Position numbers and translations under genes: made by a program. This document shows, one piece after another, positions 6,490-13,315 of a stretch of 13,321 nt of DNA. Position 1 is the stretch's first letter; every line of letters begins with the position of its first letter. Origin of the DNA: SMTZ1-83 sp048884925 (lineage in GTDB: Archaea; Asgardarchaeota; Thorarchaeia; Thorarchaeales; Thorarchaeaceae). The stretch is from positions 1 through 13,321 of the forward strand of contig JBHLQK010000071.1 of NCBI GenBank assembly GCA_048884925.1. Reading direction: 5' to 3'. The notes beneath the pieces were generated by a model that was given only the letters and a program-made list of their open reading frames with translations, had not been told where the DNA came from and did no database searches.

Positions 6490-9301
6490 ACTCCATCTCT
6501 GCCCTAGCAATTTCCCTTAAGAGTGAATGCCGGTCTGTGAGGCCTGGCTTCAGAATTCTTGCTGCAGTAGTGGCTCCAATGCCTCGTCCTGCCAATACTA
6601 GTAATGCCCTCTTTCCATAATCCGATACAAGGGTTGCCATTAGTCCTCCAGCTCTGTACTTTTTCTCTTCAGATTTCGTAAGATGTTTGCCAGCGACCCG
6701 CTTTGCAACAATCCTAGTAAATTCCCTGTCAGTGGGAGGCAATACTGCAATCATTTTAGACCCACAGACAGGACACTCGACAACATCTTCCATTGTTGAT
6801 ACAGTCCGTGTTGAGTCCCAATCACCCTTTGCCATGCACACAAGTCTGAAACGCTTCGCAAGAAGCCGGTCCTCCATCATAGCAAGTATCTCCTCTTCAT
6901 CACTGATTTCGCCTATAACCTCGAATCGCGTCTTTTCCTCAACTATGAGTCGTGCAAAGTGAGAAGGACTCTCTGTCCTGACGATGCTTATTTCCAATTT
7001 ACCTGAACTACCTTTTTCAAAGATGTCTATAACACGTTTCTCATCCAGCTTCTCATCTAGGACCTCTCTCATAGCTTCATCAAATACCGGGGAACCATCG
7101 TAGGCTTTGACTAATCGCTTGACTGGTATCTCCCTCGCCTTGGCATCACGCCGGATGATACCCATTCTTCTACCGACATGTATGAATCGAGATGTGAAAT
7201 TCTGAGTAGTCCTGACGGTCTTTCTGAGAATCGTGGAGGCCTGTTCTCCGTTATAGTCTTTCAAAACATCAGCTACATGTTCTGGTTCGATTCTGACACT
7301 AGATGTGAATAGGATACGATATGGATCCCTCTCTACAGCAACGTCTACTCCCATGCGTGTAGTCAGAAGCGCAGCTATGACTAGTCCAAGTGTTTCATTG
7401 GCCCTTGTACCCAGGGGTGCATGAAGAACTATCCCAGTGCGGAAATCCTCTATTATGAACGATTCCTCTGATGCTAAGCGTCCTAACTCAGACAATGCCT
7501 TCTTTACATTCTCAACTACGTGATTCTGGGCTTCATCACTTAATTTGTACTCTCTTCCCAGTAATTCCTTGCTTTCATCCTCATTTCTTTCTGCTATTGC
7601 ATTCCAGACCTTTGCAACTTCTGTAGCCACCTCGAATGGCACTGGAATCATCTCCCCTATCCATCGGGGCGCTTCTGTATCAATATCTGTCACAGGAGCA
7701 CATAGTACCTCCTCCTCCTCGATGCTGATGACCTGCCAGGGTCTACCCCTAATCACAAAGACAGACCCCGTTTCAACACTCTGTGTTACATAGTCCTCAT
7801 CCAACACACCAATACTCGAACGAGTGGCAATATCCAACGCATTGACTCTACGCACGTCAGGAATAGTGCTCAGATGTTCATAGTAGAATACTCGTGTTCT
7901 TTTGTTCCTAGTGACCTTACCGTTTTCTAAAGAAGCAAGCTTCCTTTCGACCATAAAATCCAAAATACGATCCAAGTTCTCAGGTTTCAGGCTATAATAG
8001 GGAAAAGCACGTGAAAGAACACTCAAGAGTTCCGAATGCTCAATTTCCTGCATATCAAGTAGAAGCCCACAGATCTGATGGCAAAGTACATCCCATGGCA
8101 TCGATGGTATCTTTGCCCTCTCAACCTTGTTCATAAGAGCACGTCTGAGGATCACACCTGACTCGGTAACGTCATCCAGATTCGCGGTTGCCAAAATGAC
8201 TCCTTCTGCAGTCCTCCCAATCCCATGACCTGCACGACCAGTACGCTGTAATGCCCTCGAAACCTCGCGTGGGCTGCTGTACTGGATTACAAGGTCCGCC
8301 TGCCCTATATCTATTCCAAGCTCGAGGCTAGAAGTGGCAATGATTGCCTTGGAAACACCATCCTTCAATTTCTCCTCCGCTGAAATCCTTACGTCCCTTG
8401 AAAGAGAACCATGATGCACATCGAACTCGTATGGTGGCTTAATCGCCATCATCTTAGCCCCAAGTGTTTCAGCAAATGAACGCGTGTTTGTGAAGATTAT
8501 GGTTGATTCGTGTGTACTGACCAAATCAACAATTCTGTCAAGGCGAGCTGTTGAGTGTGGCGGATATAGCAGTTTTCTTGCAAGTTTCTTGTGTTGCTGA
8601 TTTGGAATTGGCATCTCTACTCTCAGGGCCATTTTTCGAGAATCATACCCTGCCCAGATAGTTCTCACAATCCGATTAGACCCACCGAGAAGACGAGCGA
8701 CCTCTCCAGTATTGCCTACTGTAGCTGAGAGTCCCACACGTTGAATTGGAGCACCAACAAGATGCTCTAATCTCTCGAGTCCGAGGCAAAGCTGAGTCCC
8801 CCTCTTACTGTCAGCCAGCTCATGAACCTCATCAACAACCACCGCGAAGACAGTCTTTAGATGATACCTCAGACGTTTTCCAGGAAGAATTGCTTGAAGT
8901 GTTTCTGGCGTTGTTATCAACAAGTTCGGTGGCTTCAAGGCCTGCTTTCTGCGTTCATATTGAGTTGTGTCACCATGACGTACAGATACAGTCAGTCCAA
9001 GATGCCCGCACATATCTTCAATCCTCTTGAATACATCACGGTTCAGTGCTCTAAGAGGAGTGATATAGAGTATATAGAACCCGAAGAGTTCACGTTGGCT
9101 CTTCAGCTCCTGAAGCCGATTCAGCAGTGGTAACAGCGCAGCCTCAGTCTTTCCGCTTCCAGTAGGAGAGAGAAGAAGTGCATTTTGCTTCTCATTCATA
9201 ATCACTGGAATAGCCTTCTCTTGAATTGGAGTGGCTGATGTAATTCCGTGTGTTGCTAGGAACTCAATGATGTTCCTACTAAGGTATGAGAAAGCACTCA
9301 T
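6458..9301 (-). CDS. lhr: Lhr-type superfamily 2 helicase (archaeal Lhr)
   Basis: This 947-residue protein is a large helicase-related (Lhr) ATP-dependent helicase that translocates on nucleic acid and is implicated in DNA repair or RNA processing. Motifs in order are Q-motif TPIQ (24-27), Walker A PTGSGKT (46-52), TPLRAL, DEVH box (157-160), SAT (192-194), motif IV IIFTNTRSFAETL, motif V ATSSLELGIDIG (322-333) and motif VI QRTGRAGHG (352-360). The middle carries the winged-helix and Lhr-core region. The C-terminus has CPVCGSK (Cys843, Cys846) and a helix-hairpin-helix-like GRGIGATTAARIL. Only one CxxC pair is visible there, so a complete four-Cys zinc site is not formed by this domain alone. 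Translation is probably coupled to the upstream gene by an ATGA overlap at 9298-9301. Confidence 0.95.
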   Translation of the reverse strand: MSAFSYLSRNIIEFLATHGITSATPIQEKAIPVIMNEKQNALLLSPTGSGKTEAALLPLLNRLQELKSQRELFGFYILYITPLRALNRDVFKRIEDMCGHLGLTVSVRHGDTTQYERRKQALKPPNLLITTPETLQAILPGKRLRYHLKTVFAVVVDEVHELADSKRGTQLCLGLERLEHLVGAPIQRVGLSATVGNTGEVARLLGGSNRIVRTIWAGYDSRKMALRVEMPIPNQQHKKLARKLLYPPHSTARLDRIVDLVSTHESTIIFTNTRSFAETLGAKMMAIKPPYEFDVHHGSLSRDVRISAEEKLKDGVSKAIIATSSLELGIDIGQADLVIQYSSPREVSRALQRTGRAGHGIGRTAEGVILATANLDDVTESGVILRRALMNKVERAKIPSMPWDVLCHQICGLLLDMQEIEHSELLSVLSRAFPYYSLKPENLDRILDFMVERKLASLENGKVTRNKRTRVFYYEHLSTIPDVRRVNALDIATRSSIGVLDEDYVTQSVETGSVFVIRGRPWQVISIEEEEVLCAPVTDIDTEAPRWIGEMIPVPFEVATEVAKVWNAIAERNEDESKELLGREYKLSDEAQNHVVENVKKALSELGRLASEESFIIEDFRTGIVLHAPLGTRANETLGLVIAALLTTRMGVDVAVERDPYRILFTSSVRIEPEHVADVLKDYNGEQASTILRKTVRTTQNFTSRFIHVGRRMGIIRRDAKAREIPVKRLVKAYDGSPVFDEAMREVLDEKLDEKRVIDIFEKGSSGKLEISIVRTESPSHFARLIVEEKTRFEVIGEISDEEEILAMMEDRLLAKRFRLVCMAKGDWDSTRTVSTMEDVVECPVCGSKMIAVLPPTDREFTRIVAKRVAGKHLTKSEEKKYRAGGLMATLVSDYGKRALLVLAGRGIGATTAARILKPGLTDRHSLLREIARAEMEYARTRPFWGD

Positions 9302-9534
9302 GCAGAGGTCATCCTTCTCACTAGATGTCGCGTTTCGTTGATTAATATGCGTAAATCTGTTCGGAGTGTGACCTCCGCCTCATCCATTTCGCGCTCAAGG
9401 CTCTGAATAATGCGCTCAAGAGAATGACTATGACCGATGAGTCCTTCAACAATAGACCTAACGGAGTCTAGATTCGCCATATGTCCTGCTGAGTTCTCAA
9501 AAGCTCGAAGAAACAGGTCGTCAGAACTCATCAT
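9298..9534 (-). CDS. Small helical protein coupled to Lhr, function unknown
   Basis: This 78-residue protein is not recognised. It is almost entirely predicted alpha-helix, with a charged heptad-like segment from LERIIQSLEREMDEAEV to RDLRILI-like residues and a basic tail HLVRRM, suggesting a coiled coil or helical bundle. It has no cysteines, signal or transmembrane segment. Its TGA overlaps the Lhr ATG as ATGA, a classic coupling arrangement, so it may be an Lhr partner. Two tandem ATG codons (9534 and 9531) could start it; the first is used. The gap to the upstream microprotein is 25 bases. Reality rests on operon position, the overlap and its protein-like composition. Confidence 0.65.
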   Translation of the reverse strand: MMSSDDLFLRAFENSAGHMANLDSVRSIVEGLIGHSHSLERIIQSLEREMDEAEVTLRTDLRILINETRHLVRRMTSA

Positions 9535-9559
9535 GAGTAGTCCCCACTACTACTCTGGC

Positions 9560-9673
9560 CTACTCGTCTTCCTCTTCTCCCCAGACGGAATAGGCTAGAA
9601 TCATCATCAGTGCTATAATACCCATCGCTACAAGGATAAGGAACACAATTGACTCGATGAGTATGGCCTGCAT
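9560..9673 (-). CDS. 37-residue single-span membrane microprotein
   Basis: The minus strand encodes a 37-residue protein starting MQAILIESIVFLILVAM and ending VWGEEEDE. It has one hydrophobic helix (about 3-30) followed by a strongly acidic tail. An in-frame stop lies eight codons upstream, so the ATG at 9673 is the only ATG start. A TTATAA box is centred about 33 bases upstream, predicting a very short leader. It is the first gene of a probable operon with the 78-residue protein, Lhr and EngB. The frame fits a real membrane protein much better than an overlapping 60-codon frame, which gives a Ser-, Arg- and Cys-rich composition and begins inside the TATA box. Function unknown. Confidence 0.62.
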   Translation of the reverse strand: MQAILIESIVFLILVAMGIIALMMILAYSVWGEEEDE

Positions 9674-9703
9674 AGGAATCCCGCGTTCTCGGATTTAGTC
9701 CAC

Positions 9704-9709
9704 TTATAA
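9704..9709 (-). promoter_or_regulatory. TATA-like box for the microprotein-Lhr-EngB operon
   Basis: TTATAA on the minus strand (GGTTATAAGTGG context) is centred about 33 bases before the microprotein ATG at 9673. The predicted start site would leave only about 5-8 leader bases. Just before it, the end of the Elf1 gene at 9735 leaves a 61-base gap for promoter sequence. Confidence 0.6.
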
Positions 9710-9734
9710 CCATTGCTGATTATTGGTCCTTGTA

Positions 9735-9989
9735 CTAGGAAATCTCAGCCTTTCTACTCTCGTAGAATTTGTCGATGAATGCGCCATAGATGTCAACAGC
9801 TTCTGTCAAGGGATTGATCTCATCGATTGACATTTCAAGTTCGCACGAACCACACTTGACACTGGCAAAACCATTGTTGCGATACAACTCGATCTTAATC
9901 GAAGTGTTTCCACAGTCAGGACATGGATATACATCTGGTATGCGCTTTTGAGGACGCCGTCGTACTTTTTGCCTTCGTCTTCTTCCCAT
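9735..9989 (-). CDS. Elf1-like transcription elongation factor
   Basis: This 84-residue protein matches the Elf1 plan. It has a basic N-terminal tail (MGRRRRQKVRRR), a four-Cys zinc ribbon with CPDC (Cys23, Cys26) and CGSC (Cys46, Cys49), and a C-terminal helix LTEAVDIYGAFIDKFYE that closely resembles the eukaryotic Elf1 segment LSEPVDVYSDWID. Elf1 is a conserved factor that associates with elongating RNA polymerase (II in eukaryotes). A GTG three codons upstream (9998) is in frame, but it is part of the GAGGTG ribosome-binding site at 9996-10001. The ATG at 9989 with that site 6 bases upstream is therefore the start. It points the same way as the microprotein operon 61 bases downstream, which appears to have its own TATA box. 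Confidence 0.88.
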   Translation of the reverse strand: MGRRRRQKVRRRPQKRIPDVYPCPDCGNTSIKIELYRNNGFASVKCGSCELEMSIDEINPLTEAVDIYGAFIDKFYESRKAEIS

Positions 9990-9995
9990 ATGATT

Positions 9996-10001
9996 CACCT
10001 C
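9996..10001 (-). promoter_or_regulatory. Shine-Dalgarno GAGGTG deciding the Elf1 start
   Basis: GAGGTG on the minus strand lies 6 bases before the ATG at 9989. It contains the GTG that would otherwise be called as a start at 9998, so it decides between the two. Confidence 0.65.
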
Positions 10002-10068
10002 TACCTATGTCCCACAAAATAGGGAAAGAGCCCAATAGAAGTAGAGCGGGCTGCACCCGACTGGAATT

Positions 10069-10078
10069 CATTTAAGCC
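10069..10078. promoter_or_regulatory. TATA-like TTTAA between Elf1 and the winged-helix gene
   Basis: CATTTAAGCC contains a TTTAA core about 84 bases from the Elf1 ATG and 74 bases from the winged-helix ATG. It could give a leader of about 58 bases to Elf1, consistent with its ribosome-binding site, and about 47 bases to the other gene. A weaker TTCTTATTC at 10114-10122 has leaderless spacing to the ATG at 10147. Which is used cannot be told by eye. Nothing else is evident in this 157-base gap. Confidence 0.35.
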
Positions 10079-10146
10079 TTATGATGCCTCGAAATTGCGG
10101 TGAAAGCAAAGCGTTCTTATTCACGGCTGTCCCGCAGCTGAACACA

Positions 10147-10377
10147 ATGTCAGACCTCTCACGAAATGCAGAGTGCGTCCTAAGAATTCTGCAGAACTCA
10201 ATAGAGCCACTCACGACATCTGAGATTCTAGAGGCTGCGCACGACGAGAAACTGTCCGATATCTGTCAGGACTGCGCTGGGGGGGACACGTTCATTATCG
10301 CTGCTCGGCAGCTCGTGGACAAGGGCCTCATTACAAAGAAGCTCGGCAAGGGAGGCTATCGCTGGAAATTGGTGTAG
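10147..10377 (+). CDS. Small winged-helix protein with CxxC pair, candidate regulator
   Basis: This 76-residue protein reads as a winged helix-turn-helix. Helix 1 is NAECVLRILQNS, then PLTTSEILEAA as the helix-turn region, a recognition-helix candidate around DTFIIAARQLVDKGLI, and a wing-like KKLGKGGYRWKLV. Cys40 and Cys43 form a CxxC in the loop, and Cys10 lies in helix 1, so metal or Fe-S or redox sensing is conceivable. It starts 13 bases before the desulfurase gene and is probably co-transcribed with it. In-frame ATGs at 10081 and 10084 would add 22 poorly structured residues and lie only about 10 bases from a TATA-like box, so the ATG at 10147 is preferred. Regulatory function is inferred. 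Confidence 0.68.
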   Translation: MSDLSRNAECVLRILQNSIEPLTTSEILEAAHDEKLSDICQDCAGGDTFIIAARQLVDKGLITKKLGKGGYRWKLV

Positions 10378-10390
10378 GACGATTGATGTT

Positions 10391-11623
10391 ATGCTAGATG
10401 TTAGAGATGATTTTCCAGTTCTGAACCGCAAGATCAACGGACGTCCTATTGTCTACTTAGACAGTGCATGCATGGCACTCAAGCCCAAACAAGTTGTGAA
10501 TGCCATGAATGAATACTACGAGCAGTATCCTGCCTGTGGAGGGCGCAGTATACACAAGTTTGGTGAGGAGGCATCGAATGCATATACCTCATCGAGAGAG
10601 AAGTTTGCCAGATTTCTCAATGCAACAGAACCTGAGGAGTGTATCTGGACGAGAAACGCAACGGAGTCACTCAATATCGTTGCAGGGTCTGTAAAGATAC
10701 CAAATGATGGAAAAATCGTGACAACAACATTGGAACATCATAGCGGGTCATTGCCCTTTGTTGAGCGCGCTCGACGAGATGGACTAAAGGTAGAAGTGGT
10801 CGAAGCAAAGAGAGATGGCACATTCGACATTGAGGACTGGAAACGGATTATTGACAACAAGACACGACTAGTTTCAGTGGTACACTCATCAAACGTGACT
10901 GGAACTGTGGCACCGCTTAGGGAAATAATCGAGATTGCACATGACCGTGACGCTCTGGTCATGTCAGACGATGCTCAGTATGCTCCGCATCATCCACTGG
11001 ATGTGCAGAAGCTGGATGTGGATTTTTCTGCCATATCTGTCCACAAGATGTGTGGTCCTACTGGGATGGGAGTTCTTTATGGCAAGTTGGAACACCTCAA
11101 TGAGATGGACATGTTCTTGGTGGGCGGTGATACCGTTGCAGATGTGCGCTACGAGAACGGTCAAATCATACCCGAGTATCTTCCACCCCCCGAGAAGTTC
11201 GAAGCAGGCCTTCAGAACTATGCAGGCGCCATAGGTGCAGGTGCTGCTGCAGAGTATCTCCAAAGTATCGGGATGCATGCGATTGAAAGGCATGAGCGTG
11301 CATTATTAGAAGAAGCCCTGAAGGAGCTAAAAGCTCTGAATCATGTGAATATCTTGGGGACTGATGATATCAACATCAAGACCGGTCTTGTGACATTTAG
11401 TGTGGACACTGTAGAAGCTGCTCATGATGTGGCAGCGTTCTTGAATGACGAGTTCAATGTCATGATCCGTTCAGGTGCACACTGTGTTCATCCTTTCCAT
11501 TATCAGGTGGGTATTAGCCCAATGAAGGGGACCGCAAGAGCTAGCTTCTATCTTTACAACAATATGGATGATGTACAAAAGTTTCTAGAGGGAATGTATG
11601 CCCTTATCGAGGCAACATCATAG
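10391..11623 (+). CDS. Cysteine desulfurase-like class V aminotransferase (SufS/CsdA type)
   Basis: This 410-residue, full-length PLP enzyme is of the SufS group, which takes sulfur from cysteine for Fe-S clusters or thio-modification. Expected active-site elements are present: EHHSG (His116), SNVTGT, DDAQ (Asp193 to the PLP ring, Gln196), VHKMCGPTG with PLP-Schiff-base Lys219, RSGAHC with candidate persulfide Cys365, and ARASFYLYN with Arg383 for the substrate carboxylate. The N-terminal part departs from classical SufS: DSACMALKP and YPACGGRSIHKFG replace the usual DNAAT and NVHRG segments, adding Cys27 and Cys49. It may therefore be a divergent archaeal subfamily, and selenocysteine lyase or another beta-elimination activity is possible. 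No SufB, SufC, SufD or IscU scaffold gene is in the window. It follows the winged-helix gene by 13 bases. Confidence 0.88.
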   Translation: MLDVRDDFPVLNRKINGRPIVYLDSACMALKPKQVVNAMNEYYEQYPACGGRSIHKFGEEASNAYTSSREKFARFLNATEPEECIWTRNATESLNIVAGSVKIPNDGKIVTTTLEHHSGSLPFVERARRDGLKVEVVEAKRDGTFDIEDWKRIIDNKTRLVSVVHSSNVTGTVAPLREIIEIAHDRDALVMSDDAQYAPHHPLDVQKLDVDFSAISVHKMCGPTGMGVLYGKLEHLNEMDMFLVGGDTVADVRYENGQIIPEYLPPPEKFEAGLQNYAGAIGAGAAAEYLQSIGMHAIERHERALLEEALKELKALNHVNILGTDDINIKTGLVTFSVDTVEAAHDVAAFLNDEFNVMIRSGAHCVHPFHYQVGISPMKGTARASFYLYNNMDDVQKFLEGMYALIEATS

Positions 11624-11647
11624 AATGAAACAAAGGGCTGATTGACC

Positions 11648-13315
11648 TTAGCTCATTAGTCCGTTAATAGCTTCTCGCATACGCCTACTCTCTTCTACAG
11701 GATCGGGGAATGTGATGCCACTTGCAGTGATGTCCAAAGAGTCTTTGAACTTGGACACACGACCCTGGACTGCAACGTATCTTCCCAGAGTTCTATCAGA
11801 ATTTCGTTCTAAGGGTTCAAGTCTATTCCCTGATTTCTTTATGAGTTCCTGAGCATCTGCCGCAGTCATTTGAAGCAGCGCCTCACCAGCCTCTCCGAAA
11901 AGAGTAGTCCTTATAGAACCTGAACCGTCATCGACAGTAATCTTGTACAACATCCTGTATTCAGGTTCTTTCACATCTCCACAGACGGCACATGTGAATC
12001 GTCCCTCTGCCTCTTCTACTTTCTTTCTACAACTTGGGCAAGCGGGATATACTGGGCTTTTCTGGGAGATTCCCACTACAATTCCACAGACCTCGACGCT
12101 CTTTCCCTCACTACTCCCGTCTATATCACCAATCAGCACTCTGCCAGCAGGCTGCATCTTGGGTTGTGATGAAAGGTCAGTCAGTTCCAGTTGCTCCAGA
12201 CGGGAACCTTTTGGATTAATCTGAATCTCAGCTCTTCGACCAACATGGACCTCCACTCCACCCCTAAATCCTTCCTTGGCATACACATGCTTAACACCAA
12301 TCACATCCCCTTCCTTTAGGGTCTTGACTTTGTCCACATCTTCATTCCAGAACGTCAGCCGCATCTGTGCCGTTTCATCTGCTATGATAACATTCTGGAC
12401 TTGCCCCTTTCCTCCGTCTCTGTCAAATATATTGATTGGAAACACTCTGACAACCTTACCTTCAATATCAACGTCGCGCATATCAACACCGATGTCTGCA
12501 AGGTTCTTCTTGCCAATAGGTTCAGGTGTTGATGGAGAAACCGCCGACACCTCCAATTTTTCGAGTTTCGATCCCTTCGGGTTGATTGTAATCTCAGCGT
12601 CACGGCCCATGTGAATCTCCACGCCGCCTCTATACCCCTCCTTGGCATAGACATGCCTAACACTGACCACATCATCTACCTTGAGGTCCTCTATTTTATC
12701 TACATCCTCGTTCCAAAAGGTAAGTCGGATCTGAGCAGATTCATCTGCAATGATTATGTTCTGTACTCGGCCCTCTTTTCCATCCCTGTCAAATGTGTTG
12801 ATTGGAAATATCTGAACGACTTTGCCCTCTACATCTACATCACGCATCTCTAGAGTGATGTCTGCAATCTGTTTCTCGCCAACTGGTGATAAGGTAGTTT
12901 CCTCTGATGATTCCACAGCATCAATCTTGACTTTCAGATCTCTTTCAATCTGGGCTGATCTCCCTGCATGAACCTCAATATTGCCGTAGCGCCCTCTTTT
13001 GGTGTATGCTCCACTAAGTCTGAAGACCTCGCCCACTTTGGCATCTTCCATTTCTTCAGCATCTTTATCCCAGAACACGCATCCCGTTTCACCCGTTTCG
13101 TCTGCAACAATCAATCTCAGGACTTTCCCCTCGCCATCATCTCTCGAGAATGTTGACAGTGGAAAGACCTTCTGAATTTTAGCGGTGACAGTTATGTTGA
13201 ACATTTTCTCTTCTTGAAGTTCACCAATCTTTGCAGATGGGGTTTCACCGAATTCGATACCAAGGTCTTCAATCTCATACTCGTCTAGGACCTTTATACC
13301 AGACATACGGCCCAT
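11648..13315 (-). CDS. rpa: Replication protein A-like ssDNA-binding protein, four OB folds with zinc finger
   Basis: This protein of at least 555 residues is an archaeal RPA that binds single-stranded DNA in replication, repair and recombination. Four OB folds can be traced: about 28-124, 146-245, 268-367 and 392-540. The last is interrupted by a zinc finger, CPSC (Cys426, Cys429) and CAVC (Cys442, Cys445), as in the large RPA subunit of archaea and eukaryotes. OB2 and OB3 are near duplicates, with 79 of 110 residues identical in a hand alignment. The ATG at 13315 is 6 bases from the window edge and the frame remains open (Ile-Asn) upstream, so the true N-terminus may lie outside; it is treated here as possibly partial. 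It converges on the desulfurase gene with a 24-base gap. Confidence 0.92.
   Translation of the reverse strand: MGRMSGIKVLDEYEIEDLGIEFGETPSAKIGELQEEKMFNITVTAKIQKVFPLSTFSRDDGEGKVLRLIVADETGETGCVFWDKDAEEMEDAKVGEVFRLSGAYTKRGRYGNIEVHAGRSAQIERDLKVKIDAVESSEETTLSPVGEKQIADITLEMRDVDVEGKVVQIFPINTFDRDGKEGRVQNIIIADESAQIRLTFWNEDVDKIEDLKVDDVVSVRHVYAKEGYRGGVEIHMGRDAEITINPKGSKLEKLEVSAVSPSTPEPIGKKNLADIGVDMRDVDIEGKVVRVFPINIFDRDGGKGQVQNVIIADETAQMRLTFWNEDVDKVKTLKEGDVIGVKHVYAKEGFRGGVEVHVGRRAEIQINPKGSRLEQLELTDLSSQPKMQPAGRVLIGDIDGSSEGKSVEVCGIVVGISQKSPVYPACPSCRKKVEEAEGRFTCAVCGDVKEPEYRMLYKITVDDGSGSIRTTLFGEAGEALLQMTAADAQELIKKSGNRLEPLERNSDRTLGRYVAVQGRVSKFKDSLDITASGITFPDPVEESRRMREAINGLMS
12185..12880 (-). repeat. Tandem duplication of OB-fold units within the RPA gene
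   Basis: Two coding units, 12551-12880 (residues 146-255) and 12185-12514 (residues 268-377), align without gaps at a period of 366 bases. By hand 79 of 110 residues match, including shared runs RLTFWNEDVDK, HVYAKEG, RGGVE and INPKGS. The first OB fold (28-124) is clearly more diverged. This implies a fairly recent internal duplication. Confidence 0.85.

Noticed and set aside
9525..9536. C/D-box RNA-like ATGATGA followed by CTGA
   Set aside because: The two boxes are only a few bases apart, leaving no room for a guide, and they coincide with the tandem ATG start of the 78-residue gene.
9531..9713. A 60-codon minus-strand frame overlapping the microprotein
   Set aside because: Its start codon lies in the TATA-like box and the product is Ser-, Arg- and Gly-rich with no fold signature. 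The overlapping 37-codon frame encodes a clean transmembrane helix with proper promoter spacing.
10081..10146. An N-terminal extension of the winged-helix gene from the ATG at 10081
   Set aside because: The extra 22 residues add no recognisable structure, and the ATG sits about 10 bases from a TATA-like box, too close for transcription to include it.
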